DNA of 43,774 nucleotides from Bacteroidales bacterium (GTDB lineage Bacteria; Bacteroidota; Bacteroidia; Bacteroidales; UBA932). Shown in pieces: positions 16,858 to 24,595 of the stretch (positions are counted from its first letter, which is position 1; each line of letters opens with the position of its first letter). The stretch covers positions 1 to 43,774 of the forward strand of contig JAFWPA010000050.1 in NCBI GenBank assembly GCA_017509685.1. The letters run 5' to 3'. The position numbers were made by a program, and so were the translations under genes. The notes under the pieces were generated by a model. The model was not told the origin of the DNA, did no database searches, and worked only from the letters and a program-made list of their open reading frames with translations.

Positions 16858-18078
16858 AAGACCGTAACTTACACAGTATCAGTCACTCCGGTAGTTCTGG
16901 ACTCGACTTGGAAGAAGAATGGGACCAATTATGTCCGTCTCCGTCTTGGGCTTAAGGGTTCTACGAAGTTAATCAAAACCAGTATTGTAGTTCACAAAGA
17001 GCACTACAAAGGTGGCAAAATCATTTATAAGCCCCTGAAGACCACGCTGGAGGAGCTTGTTCTGGAGACGGAGAAAAGGCTTACAGAGCTCAAATCCGAT
17101 ACGCTGGCCGGAATGTCACTGGACGATGTAGAGCGCTATCTAGCCACCTATGGTAAGGAAGATGAGTTCAAATTAGACTTCTACACCTTTGCCGATGAGG
17201 TTATTGCCCAGAAGAGCGGTCAGTCCCAGAAGACGTATCAATCGGCCCTGAATTCCTTCAAGGCATATATCAACGAGGATACCTTTGATATATCCCGCCT
17301 TACCTCTTCTTTAATGCGGGATTGGGAGCGCTGGCTTAGGAGTAAGTATGGAGACGGAGCTCGTGCGGTAAGCGCGTATACGAACTGCATCGCCTTTATT
17401 CACGGGCAGGCCCGGCTCAAGTACAATGATGAGGAGCTGGGCAATATCCGCATCCGGAATCCTTTCCAATTCTATAAACCACCGCGCCAGAAGGCCTCAA
17501 AGCACCGTGCTGTCGAAGCAGAATTCGTGCAGAAAATGATTGCGATACGGTCGCAGCTCAAGGGCCGGGAGAAACTGGGTGTGGACGTGTTCCTGATCAG
17601 TTTTGCCTTGATGGGCATGAACTGCCCGGATTTGTATTCCTGCAAGCTGGACAAAGATGATGTCCTGCACTACTTCCGTACAAAGACGCGGGGGCGGCGG
17701 GATGACGGGGCCGAGATGTTCGTGCGGATTGAGCCTGCCGTCAAGGAAATCATCGGCGAGTATCTCTCCGACGACAAGGACATGGCGTTCAAGTTTTCCT
17801 CTATGTATACGTCTTATCAGATTTTTGGAGAAAATGTGAATGCCGGGCTTGATAAATTCTGTGAACGGATCAAGGCCCCCAAGGTTACTTTGTACTGGGC
17901 ACGCCATTCCTGGGCTACCATTGCGTATGCTAATGGTGTGACAAAAGGCGTGATCAACGACTGCCTGTGCCATGTTGACCGTGACATGAAAGTGACAGAC
18001 ATCTATGTAAAGAAGAATTGGGCCATCCTGTGGGATGCAAACAAGAAGGTTCTGGATCTGTTTAAGTGGGCGGCATGA
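16855..18078 (+). CDS. Tyrosine recombinase/integrase of the mobile element
   Basis: 407 residues from the ATG at 16855 (a TTG at 16846 is in frame but less likely). Residues 1-95 form an arm-binding-like N-terminal domain. Residues 100-205 match the SAM-like core-binding domain, and the rest is the catalytic domain. The box II segment is WARHSWATIA (Arg-His). LCHVD carries the next His, and the nucleophile is the Tyr of TDIYVKKNW. The place of the first catalytic Arg reads LMGMNCPDLY, so Arg I appears missing, as reported for the Bacteroides integrases IntDOT and IntN1. It should integrate and, with a helper, excise the element at tRNA-Ala. Confidence 0.92.
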   Translation: MKTVTYTVSVTPVVLDSTWKKNGTNYVRLRLGLKGSTKLIKTSIVVHKEHYKGGKIIYKPLKTTLEELVLETEKRLTELKSDTLAGMSLDDVERYLATYGKEDEFKLDFYTFADEVIAQKSGQSQKTYQSALNSFKAYINEDTFDISRLTSSLMRDWERWLRSKYGDGARAVSAYTNCIAFIHGQARLKYNDEELGNIRIRNPFQFYKPPRQKASKHRAVEAEFVQKMIAIRSQLKGREKLGVDVFLISFALMGMNCPDLYSCKLDKDDVLHYFRTKTRGRRDDGAEMFVRIEPAVKEIIGEYLSDDKDMAFKFSSMYTSYQIFGENVNAGLDKFCERIKAPKVTLYWARHSWATIAYANGVTKGVINDCLCHVDRDMKVTDIYVKKNWAILWDANKKVLDLFKWAA

Positions 18079-18080
18079 AA

Positions 18081-18115
18081 AAGGGAGGGCGCCTCTAAGC
18101 ACTTCGCCCTCCCTT
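18081..18115. terminator. Strong hairpin after the integrase gene
   Basis: An 11-bp perfect stem, AAGGGAGGGCG (18081-18091) with CGCCCTCCCTT (18105-18115), begins two bases after the integrase stop. There is no T tract, so it may act as a transcript-stabilising or bidirectional barrier hairpin between the convergent integrase and primase units rather than as a classic terminator. Confidence 0.55.
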
Positions 18116-18186
18116 GAACCGTTCCAAAGTATCTCACGACAGCTTGAAACAATGTGTGTTTACGGTTCCGAGCAATCGGGACCATT

Positions 18187-18471
18187 TTATTTGTCCTTTC
18201 CCAGTTTCCTGAATATCAGCTTGGCCTGCTCCCTTTCTGCAGCGCGTAGGCAGTCCAATTGATGGCGGCTGTATAGTACGCGCCCCCCTACTCTGGCATA
18301 CTTTGCCAGTCCTTCGGCCTTCATTTTTCTGAGCCATTTGATCCCGTACGCCTTGCGGGCCTGGTTCTCGCTGATGTCGTCAGAGTACGGGTTTGTCTTT
18401 CGGATAATCGCTTCCGCGATAAGATTGGAGCAGGATTCCAGCTCCTGCATGATGTCTCTTACGCTTTCCAT
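18187..18471 (-). CDS. Small helix-turn-helix protein, possibly excisionase-like
   Basis: 94 residues. The central part (ISENQARKAYGIKWLRKMKAEGLAKY followed by GGRVLYSRHQLDCL) has the layout of a MerR/excisionase-type winged helix: helix-turn-helix, a wing with a GGRVLY turn, then a final helix. It sits downstream of the primase gene (12-base gap) and converges with the integrase, where directionality factors are often found. A replication-accessory or regulatory role is equally possible. Confidence 0.6.
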   Translation of the reverse strand: MESVRDIMQELESCSNLIAEAIIRKTNPYSDDISENQARKAYGIKWLRKMKAEGLAKYARVGGRVLYSRHQLDCLRAAEREQAKLIFRKLGKDK

Positions 18472-18483
18472 ATCTCTCTCACT

Positions 18484-19371
18484 TTAAGGGGTTAATCGCA
18501 TGTTGGAGGAATAGCCTCGGGAGGCTTTGAGCATGTCGTTCAGATCCTTGTGCTGGCTGTAGAGGTTAGACATGTCGACGACTTCTTTGTCTTTCATGAG
18601 GTCCGTGATGGCCTGGAGGCAACGCTTCCCTGCTGCATCGTTGTCCAAGAAACAGTAGGCGCTGTCGTGGGCGCGGATGTATTCGACTGCTCTGGCGAGG
18701 TTGTTGACGGAGTTGAGCACGACGACGTCGCAGTTGGGTTTTTCGGCCCCCTGCATAACTTGCCAGGACAGGAAGTCCCAGAAGCCTTCGAAGACGGCGA
18801 CCTTCTTGGAGGATGGCTGGGTGGTCATCTTTGCTTCGGTATTGAGGGTGGTGATGCCGGCCACGAAGGAGGATTTGAGGCCGAGAGGGTTGCTCAGGGC
18901 ATAACCGCCAGAGTTGTTGGGGAAGGCTACGGTGAGGTAGTTCCTGCCGTTTTCAGCGTTGTGGATCTGGGCTTCCTTGCAGTAAATGATGGCCAGATTG
19001 AGGGGGATCTTGCGGATTTCCAGATAGCGGGCCAGGTAGTTGCTCCGGAGGGGCTTGACGTAGTTGATGCTCCTTTTAGGGCGTTCCGGTTTCGGCTTTT
19101 CAGTCGGTTGCAAGGCTGGCGAGAGGGATGCAATGAACTTCTCGGCCTCGAACTTGTTGCAACGCAGGGTGAGCATGACCAGTTTGACATTGGTGCCGCC
19201 GACGCCTGCACCGTGGTCGTACCAGACATTTTTCTGCCGGTCTACGTGTAGCGAGGCGTCATCTTCGTTCCGGAAGGGCGAATACCACATGTCCTTCACG
19301 GTCCCCCGCTTAGCGCCCAACGCCTCAAGGACCTTCTCCAGCGGGTAGTTACAAAGCTGTTTGTCAAACAT
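18484..19371 (-). CDS. Toprim-domain DNA primase of the mobile element
   Basis: 295 residues from the ATG at 19371 (MFDKQLCNYPLEKVLEALGAK). A longer frame to 19560 would cross the regulatory region and has no family features. The N-terminal part keeps the shape of a CHC2 domain (WYSPFRNEDDASLHV, WYDHGAGVGG) but lacks the zinc cysteines. The Toprim part has the acidic residue in AVFEGFWDFLSW and the DxD in CFLDNDAAGK. It should prime replication of the transferred strand or of the excised element. It is the first gene of a pair with the small HTH gene. Confidence 0.85.
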   Translation of the reverse strand: MFDKQLCNYPLEKVLEALGAKRGTVKDMWYSPFRNEDDASLHVDRQKNVWYDHGAGVGGTNVKLVMLTLRCNKFEAEKFIASLSPALQPTEKPKPERPKRSINYVKPLRSNYLARYLEIRKIPLNLAIIYCKEAQIHNAENGRNYLTVAFPNNSGGYALSNPLGLKSSFVAGITTLNTEAKMTTQPSSKKVAVFEGFWDFLSWQVMQGAEKPNCDVVVLNSVNNLARAVEYIRAHDSAYCFLDNDAAGKRCLQAITDLMKDKEVVDMSNLYSQHKDLNDMLKASRGYSSNMRLTP

Positions 19372-19396
19372 CGTCAAAAAAATTTTGTCTTTTTTC

Positions 19397-19443
19397 TTGT
19401 TTCTTCGTTTTTTTCTCTTTACCTTTGTCCAAGAATTTTGGAC
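19397..19443 (+). promoter_or_regulatory. Promoter with palindromic operator for the HTH regulator gene
   Basis: TTG at 19397-19399, a 20-base spacer and TACCTTTG at 19420-19427. The palindrome GTCCAAGAATTTTGGAC (19427-19443, 6-bp arms) begins at the last base of the -7 element, ideally placed for repression. The 20-base block starting TTTGTCC closely matches the block after the -7 element of the mob promoter (23981-24000 on the minus strand). Confidence 0.6.
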
Positions 19444-19558
19444 TAAGACAGAAATATTCTTAATACAACTATAACAAATTTGTCGCGAGACGAAATTGTT
19501 TGTCAAAGGCAAAGAAAAGACTGTCTTTCCAAAAAAACAAATTTTGAGACAACGAATC

Positions 19559-19873
19559 ATGAAAACTAACGAAGATCAAAAGGGCGCAAAAAAGGCCCAA
19601 GAGGCTTCTGAGAAGCCGATTTTACGCAATGTTCGCCGTGTACTCCCGGGCAAAAAGAAGGGTATGCGTCTGCGCCCGTTCTTCGACATTTTGGTGGACA
19701 ACAACATGTCCATCGCCGAACTTGCCCGCCGCTGCGGAATGGCCAAGCAGAGCATGAGTACCCGCTTTGCCGTGGATGACTGCCGCTGCTCGGATATGGA
19801 GGAGATGGCTGAGGCCCTCGGCTACAAGTTCGTCTGGTATCTGGAACCCAAAGAGGAAGAGACTGAAGCTTAG
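19559..19873 (+). CDS. XRE-like helix-turn-helix regulator
   Basis: 104 residues from the ATG at 19559. The first third is Lys-rich and disordered. Residues 40-90 form a helix-turn-helix: FDILVDNNMSIAELARRCGM, then AKQSMSTRF, then MEEMAEALGYKFVWYLEP, as in small lambda-repressor-like proteins. It is the only plus-strand gene in the module and converges with the coupling-protein gene, overlapping its stop by two bases. Its own promoter carries the palindrome also seen at the mob promoter, so it is the best candidate for a shared repressor of transfer genes (inference). Confidence 0.75.
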   Translation: MKTNEDQKGAKKAQEASEKPILRNVRRVLPGKKKGMRLRPFFDILVDNNMSIAELARRCGMAKQSMSTRFAVDDCRCSDMEEMAEALGYKFVWYLEPKEEETEA

Positions 19874-21765
19874 ACATCAGGATTATTAAGTTCAAACTGC
19901 AAGAAATCCGCCACGTCCTGGCGGATTTTTTGGTAATTGCGCTCCACCAGCGTGTTCATTTGTTCGTCTGTGAGGTCGGTCAGGCGGGGAACGCACTCCT
20001 GGCTTTTGGGCGGCGCACCGGCGTCTACTTCCCCGCAGAAGATCTTTGGATGTATCTTTTGCTTATAGGTATCGGCCACGTAGCCGCAGAAGCTGCCTTG
20101 CGAGAGGGCTTCTATCTTGTCCGGCGGCAGGAGGTCCCTTAATTCGAAGTCCAACGTCAGCTGGTCGTTGGTGTCGCTCTGCATGAGTGAATAGGTGGGA
20201 TGGTCCACCTTGCCAAAGGATCGGCTCAAATCCTCGGCCGTGTCCCCTTTCACGGAACCTGCGAAGACGTTGCCGACGGTGTTGAAAATGACATCAGACT
20301 CTTTTGTGTCATAGTCACGGACCAGCTGGGACTTGTCCTGGGCGCCGATGACGACGGCGACTTTGTTGCTGCGGGCCGTATCGATAAGGTTGTCCAGCCC
20401 CTTCAGATAGATGGTAGGGAGCTCGTCGATGAGGATGCCGCAGTGGTTCTTGCCCGGAACATTGACTTCTTTGAAGAGCTGGGACATCATGAGCGCGAGG
20501 GTGGTCCCATAGACGCTCTGGCGGCGCGGATTGTTGGCGATGCAGATGATTTTGGGCTCGTCTGGGTTATTGATATCCAGTGAGAAATCATCCCCTGAAA
20601 GCACCCAGTAGAGGGTTTTGGAGGCGAATCGGTTCAGGGGCACGCGGGCCGAGGCAATCTGTCCCTGGAGCTGCTCGAAGGCTTTGTCCTTCATGGCATC
20701 GGCAAAGGTGTTGCGCTTGACTTCCAGCTCCGGGAACTTCTCCAGCACGTCGAAGACGTTGCGGTAATCCTGGCCCATGAGCTCGATGAGGTGCGGGAAG
20801 GTGCAGTATCGGCCGCCTTGATAGATTTTTAGGAACCAGATGAGCAGGTCTACGTAGCAGCGGGCACTCATGGAGAAGAAGTCCTCCCCTTTCTCGGAGC
20901 CCCGGTTGGCGTTTTTGAGGATAAGCTCGGCGATTTCCGTGGAATCCACCGGATCCTTCAGGTAGCGTGGGTGGATGGGGTTAAAGCGGTGGGAATAGGG
21001 CGGATTGTCGAAGTTGACTACATACATATGCGGCTTCGGCCCTTTATAGCTGTCATAGTTGTCCATGAGCTCGTTCAGGACGCGATGGGTCAGGTCCGGC
21101 GCCTTGTAGTCGTAGACGCAGAGCGAATAGCCTTTCTGGATCATTCCTCGGATGAACGGACCGTAGATGCTGTAGGATTTTCCGGAGCCAGGCGTTCCCA
21201 GAATCATACAGCCGCGCTGCGGGGAAACTACATTGATGTAGCCCCTGTGGCGTTTGCCTTTATATTGATAGGTCATGGGGATGTTGACGCTGTCTTCGTT
21301 CTCGATGAGATCCTCGCATTGCGGGAAGGTGTCGAAATAGTCAGGGAGGTTTCCGTCGAAGCTGTGGTACAGGCGTCCCAGCGCGATGGCGCCGATCAGA
21401 TAGAAGATGAACCCGGCCAGCGTAAAGAGAACAAAGACGACGCCGGCGCCCATCAGCGGAGCGGTGAAGAAGAGCGCCAGGCCAATGGCCATCGGCAATA
21501 CTATTTGCATCCAGCCGGTCTTTTGGCCGCTGCCGCTGCGCACGATGACCGAGAGGGTGCAGAAAAAGAGGCAGACTCCCCTGACTGACCATTGCGAGCG
21601 GAAGGCGCCGGATTGGTAGAATCCCTTGATGAGCGAATCCGTAAGGGCGCATCTCACCCCCAGCGCCACCCACATCGGATACGCATAATAATAAAGGATA
21701 AACGCCAGGATCACCCCTGCAAAGAGGAGAAACATGGAAAATATGGGTTTGGTCTGTACTTCCAT
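19870..21765 (-). CDS. Type IV coupling protein (VirD4/TraG-like)
   Basis: 631 residues. The N-terminus has several membrane segments (residues 10-130). The ATPase has Walker A MILGTPGSGKSYS near residue 187 and Walker B GILIDELPTIYLKGLDN, followed by GAQDKSQLVRDY, the usual TraG/VirD4 order. It hands the relaxase-DNA complex to a mating pore. The start is two bases after the relaxase stop, so the two genes are co-transcribed. No other mating-pore gene is present, so the element would use the pore of a resident conjugative element. Confidence 0.92.
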   Translation of the reverse strand: MEVQTKPIFSMFLLFAGVILAFILYYYAYPMWVALGVRCALTDSLIKGFYQSGAFRSQWSVRGVCLFFCTLSVIVRSGSGQKTGWMQIVLPMAIGLALFFTAPLMGAGVVFVLFTLAGFIFYLIGAIALGRLYHSFDGNLPDYFDTFPQCEDLIENEDSVNIPMTYQYKGKRHRGYINVVSPQRGCMILGTPGSGKSYSIYGPFIRGMIQKGYSLCVYDYKAPDLTHRVLNELMDNYDSYKGPKPHMYVVNFDNPPYSHRFNPIHPRYLKDPVDSTEIAELILKNANRGSEKGEDFFSMSARCYVDLLIWFLKIYQGGRYCTFPHLIELMGQDYRNVFDVLEKFPELEVKRNTFADAMKDKAFEQLQGQIASARVPLNRFASKTLYWVLSGDDFSLDINNPDEPKIICIANNPRRQSVYGTTLALMMSQLFKEVNVPGKNHCGILIDELPTIYLKGLDNLIDTARSNKVAVVIGAQDKSQLVRDYDTKESDVIFNTVGNVFAGSVKGDTAEDLSRSFGKVDHPTYSLMQSDTNDQLTLDFELRDLLPPDKIEALSQGSFCGYVADTYKQKIHPKIFCGEVDAGAPPKSQECVPRLTDLTDEQMNTLVERNYQKIRQDVADFLQFELNNPDV

Positions 21766-21767
21766 AG

Positions 21768-23066
21768 CTAGTATTTCCTGCGTGGTCCGGTTTTTCTGTA
21801 GCTTCGCTTATAGACATCGTCGTCGTGCCGGCGGTTCCTTCCATGGGAGAAGATCTCCAGTATATCCTCCAGGTCATCCAGGAACTGGGAGTTCTTCTTT
21901 TCTTCTTCATCCTTTGCAGGAGGCTCGCCCCAGCGCTCCACCCTTGCCTTCTCGAACTCCGCTGCCCCAAGGCCCATTCCTTTAAGCTCATTGCTCCGAA
22001 ATACGCACCTTGTCTGATGGTCGACGAGGGTGACGTCTTCTATCCTTCCCCCCTTGGCTTTGTTCAGCACCACCGAGATGTTCATCTTTGCCAGAATCTT
22101 CCGGCAGTCCTTTTCCGAAGTGCCGTGGTTCAGCGCGATGCGGAGGGCATTGCAGACGCGGGTTTTATCTTCGTAATGCGGCTTTTCCTGGCAATGCTCC
22201 ATGTGCAGGGAAATTGCCTCCGGATTGGGCACGTTGAGTTTGGTGGAATGCATTTTCTCCGTACAGCGCTTGCCGGTCTTGGGGTCCAGTCCGGCGAAAG
22301 TGACGTACAGGCTCAGCCCCTTGCGCTGGAATTCAACCTCGATGCGGAAGCTTCGCATCATGTCTTTGAACTGCTTGATGTCCCTGAAGTCATACTTCAT
22401 AGCCTGCTCCATAATCTCCTCAATCTGATGAGCATACTCCCCTTTCTTGGGGTCAAACTTCTTGTAGCGGACGCGTTCCGTGATGACCGCATCTTCCGGG
22501 ATTCCTTCCGGAGGCGGGTTGTCCTGCAGCCATTTCTCAAAGAGTTCCGGGTCCAGGAAATGGGCGGCCGCCTTGGAGGTAAATGCCTTCCCGTCTATAT
22601 CGGCTTCCTTCTTCTCGCCCTTACCGATAGTGAAACCGTATTTGGCTGCCAGTTTCTTCATGAGCGCCTGGCATCTCCGTTTTTCATTGGAATCGTTGAT
22701 TTTCTTCCCTTCCTTGTCCACACGGACCGACACTACGTGATAATGCACGCGACCCGTATCCATGTGCTTGTAAATGATGTAGGGCTGGTTCCCGTAGCCC
22801 AGCCCTGCCATCAGTTCCTTGGCAAATTCCACGACCTGCTCCTCGCTCATCCCGTCCGTGTCAGAAGGGTTGATGGACATGTGAAAAGACGTTTTCTCAC
22901 AGCGCAGGCTTCCACGCTCGTAGCGTTCCAGCGTTTCTACGGGATTGTCCGGATCATCTACATTGGCTACATACAAGATGGTGGCCACTCCCCCTTCTAC
23001 CTTTAATTGGTTATAGAGGAAGGCGCTTGCACACTGCGTTGCAGGAGGGTTAATCTTTACTACCAT
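21768..23066 (-). CDS. Relaxase/mobilisation nuclease
   Basis: 432 residues. The relaxase domain covers about residues 1-170. It shows SFHMSINPSD, then the histidine triad region IIYKHMDTGRVHYHVVSVRV with the HxH pair, then KKINDSNEKRR. This is the MobP/Bacteroides MobB style (Relaxase PF03432). The nicking Tyr is probably one of those near residues 18, 32 or 48. The C-terminal part is charged and lacks further known domains. It would nick the origin of transfer and pilot the strand. It lies between ssb and the coupling-protein gene. Confidence 0.9.
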   Translation of the reverse strand: MVVKINPPATQCASAFLYNQLKVEGGVATILYVANVDDPDNPVETLERYERGSLRCEKTSFHMSINPSDTDGMSEEQVVEFAKELMAGLGYGNQPYIIYKHMDTGRVHYHVVSVRVDKEGKKINDSNEKRRCQALMKKLAAKYGFTIGKGEKKEADIDGKAFTSKAAAHFLDPELFEKWLQDNPPPEGIPEDAVITERVRYKKFDPKKGEYAHQIEEIMEQAMKYDFRDIKQFKDMMRSFRIEVEFQRKGLSLYVTFAGLDPKTGKRCTEKMHSTKLNVPNPEAISLHMEHCQEKPHYEDKTRVCNALRIALNHGTSEKDCRKILAKMNISVVLNKAKGGRIEDVTLVDHQTRCVFRSNELKGMGLGAAEFEKARVERWGEPPAKDEEEKKNSQFLDDLEDILEIFSHGRNRRHDDDVYKRSYRKTGPRRKY

Positions 23067-23110
23067 GGTGCTCAGAGTTTACTCAGGTCAATGGAGTACA
23101 TCTTCAGGAT

Positions 23111-23416
23111 TCAGCCCTCTTTGCCCATGGGTGCCAGATCCAGGTTCAGGACCCAGACATCCAGGTTGACGAAGGTTTTGTCATCTTTGGGGACAACGCT
23201 GACCTTCAGCGAGCCCATGACGGTCACGAAGCGGCCCTTTTTGAGGTAGTCTATCACGCCTGTCTTTTTCATGCGGCAAGTGTAATAGGTGGGCTTTTCG
23301 TCCTTGTCACGGCCATCGTTTACGGCCACGTCGAAACGGAGGAGTTCATTCCCCTCCTTGCTGGTGAGAACCTCGACATCTTTGGCCAGGTTCCCGGTGA
23401 TGATAATAGTCTGCAT
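23111..23416 (-). CDS. Single-stranded DNA-binding protein, short form
   Basis: 101 residues from the ATG at 23416; four earlier codons are possible. The OB fold is recognisable from TIIITGNLAKDVEVLT, LLRFDVAVNDG, YYTCRMKKTG and LKKGRFVTVMGSLKV. The acidic C-terminal tail of chromosomal SSB is absent, as in many mobile-element SSBs. It would coat the transferred strand. It lies in the mob operon between the MobC-like gene and the relaxase gene. Confidence 0.85.
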   Translation of the reverse strand: MQTIIITGNLAKDVEVLTSKEGNELLRFDVAVNDGRDKDEKPTYYTCRMKKTGVIDYLKKGRFVTVMGSLKVSVVPKDDKTFVNLDVWVLNLDLAPMGKEG

Positions 23417-23440
23417 AGCGCAAATCAATTAAGTGAAACA

Positions 23441-23944
23441 TTAGGTATGGGAATCCCCGCTGACGGGAGACTCATTTACTTGGTTATAGATTTCGTTGAC
23501 CTTCTCCACCATGCCATCCATCATGTGCTTCATCTGCATCATGTCGCGGTCGATATCGGCGGCATTAATGATGGGACGTCCCCTTTTGTCACGGAGCTTG
23601 GCAAGGGTATTCAGGGCTTTGACCCTCTGATTATAGTTAACGCCAATGTGCTTGAGTTCTGCCCGGAGCAGCTCAATCTGTTTAATCAGCGTAGCCTCAT
23701 TTCGGCCATAATACCTGCGCTGAATGCGTACGGCAATGGCCCTTTCACGGATGTATTTTGAACGGTTTCTGTATCCCGAAAGCCGCATCTGGAGCAAGAG
23801 TTTCTCCAGTTCTTCGTCGGAAAAACGTACGTTGATGTAATGTTTTCTAATCTCTCTCACAATCCAACTCAAATTACAGTTCAACAGGGCCAGTGGGGTG
23901 TAAAACCGCCCGTCAGGGCGAGTGTTCGTGACACGAACACACAT
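23441..23944 (-). CDS. MobC-like relaxosome accessory protein
   Basis: Up to 167 residues. The segment INVRFSDEELEKLLLQM looks like a ribbon-helix-helix and LRAELKHIGVNYNQRVKALN matches the end of the bacterial MobC domain. It would bind the origin of transfer and help the relaxase. The start is uncertain: the ATG at 23944 makes the first 28 codons read through two inverted repeats. A GTG at 23860 (139 residues, just before KHYINV) is in frame and better fits family length. First gene of the mob operon. Confidence 0.75.
   Translation of the reverse strand: MCVRVTNTRPDGRFYTPLALLNCNLSWIVREIRKHYINVRFSDEELEKLLLQMRLSGYRNRSKYIRERAIAVRIQRRYYGRNEATLIKQIELLRAELKHIGVNYNQRVKALNTLAKLRDKRGRPIINAADIDRDMMQMKHMMDGMVEKVNEIYNQVNESPVSGDSHT
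23907..23940. other. Paired inverted repeats at the mob operon start: candidate oriT or relaxosome site
   Basis: GTGTTCGTGACACGAACAC (23922-23940) is a perfect palindrome with 9-bp arms. Immediately beside it, 23907-23920 reads CGCCCGTCAGGGCG, a hairpin with 5-bp arms followed on the minus strand by TTTTAC. The pair lies directly before the mob genes, where oriT is usually found, and overlaps the annotated start of the MobC-like gene. An attenuator in the leader is the other reading. Confidence 0.5.
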
Positions 23945-23980
23945 CTTGCTTTTTGAGTTATCTCAAAAACGGTACTCCTA

Positions 23981-24037
23981 TCCCAAAGACCTGGGACAAA
24001 TGTAAGTATTGTTTTTATTAAGTCCAAACTTTTGGGA
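23981..24037 (-). promoter_or_regulatory. Promoter of the mob operon with shared operator
   Basis: On the minus strand: TTTG at 24028-24025, a 20-base spacer, TACATTTG at 24004-23997. The downstream palindrome TCCCAGGTCTTTGGGA has TCCCA/TGGGA arms and is the same block that follows the -7 of the HTH-gene promoter. A second related inverted repeat, GTCCAAACTTTTGGGA (24022-24037), covers the -33 element. Two operator copies around one promoter suggest tight repression. Confidence 0.6.
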
Positions 24038-24099
24038 ATTAGTCAGAGAAAATTTGCCTATTTATGGAAGAGTCGCTATGTTTGCATTGCCATGATGCG

Positions 24100-24187
24100 A
24101 TATGGCGATATTACCATATGGCGAATTGACCATTTAGCGATTTAGCGAAATGACTATTTGGCGATAATACTGCATGACGATATTGCC
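24100..24187. repeat. Iteron-like array of tandem 16-bp repeats
   Basis: Five 16-base units: ATATGGCGATATTACC (24100), ATATGGCGAATTGACC (24116), ATTTAGCGAAATGACT (24140), ATTTGGCGATAATACT (24156) and GCATGACGATATTGCC (24172). An 8-base half unit ATTTAGCG lies at 24132. The core is AT(A/T)T(G/A)GCGA. The array lies in an AT-rich, gene-free stretch (23945-24262) between the mob operon and a plus-strand gene. Phased tandem repeats of 16-20 bases are typical of replication or partition origins, or of relaxosome binding sites. Confidence 0.65.
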
Positions 24188-24262
24188 AGATGTGGTAATA
24201 TGGTAACATCGTAAAGTAGTCAAGTGGAGAACTAGAATAGTAGAATTGAAGAAATGTAGCGT

Positions 24263-24571
24263 ATGGATCAGTTGGAGATGTTCCGGCGTCAGTTAAGGAA
24301 AAAGCCGGATGAGGAGATTGAGACGGACTCCCCTGCCGTCAGCGAACCTGTAAAGGTGAAGAAGAAAGTGAAGGACCAGGGATACAGCAGTATCCGCCTT
24401 CGGGAGGATGTGCTTCGGAAGGGCCGGCTGCTTTCGGTGTGGCTGGAGGCCAACATGGGACGAAAGGGTGTGTCGCTCGTACAGCTGTTCGAGGAGGCCC
24501 TGGACTGCCTGATAGAGACCAGGTACCCTAAGTTCCAGACGGCGCTCAAGGGCTTCAAGGGGAAGGAGTAA
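24263..24571 (+). CDS. Small basic protein of the mobile element, unknown
   Basis: 102 residues. The N-terminal half is charged (LRRKKPDEE-like, then EPVKVKKKVKDQG). The C-terminal half, YSSIRLREDVLRKGRLLSVWLEANMG followed by SLVQLFEEALDCLI, has the strand-helix-helix look of a ribbon-helix-helix or partition-type DNA-binding protein. It starts 75 bases after the iteron array and diverges from the mob operon, so it is a candidate iteron-binding protein. I do not recognise a named family. Confidence 0.6.
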   Translation: MDQLEMFRRQLRKKPDEEIETDSPAVSEPVKVKKKVKDQGYSSIRLREDVLRKGRLLSVWLEANMGRKGVSLVQLFEEALDCLIETRYPKFQTALKGFKGKE

Positions 24572-24595
24572 TCTCGAAAAACTCTAAAAAGCGTG

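Noticed and set aside
18484-19560. Longer primase start at 19560
   Set aside because: The extra N-terminal part crosses the HTH promoter and palindrome and has no similarity to primases; the ATG at 19371 begins the recognisable domain.
24100-24187. CRISPR array
   Set aside because: Units are 16 bases with no spacers between them and there are no cas genes.
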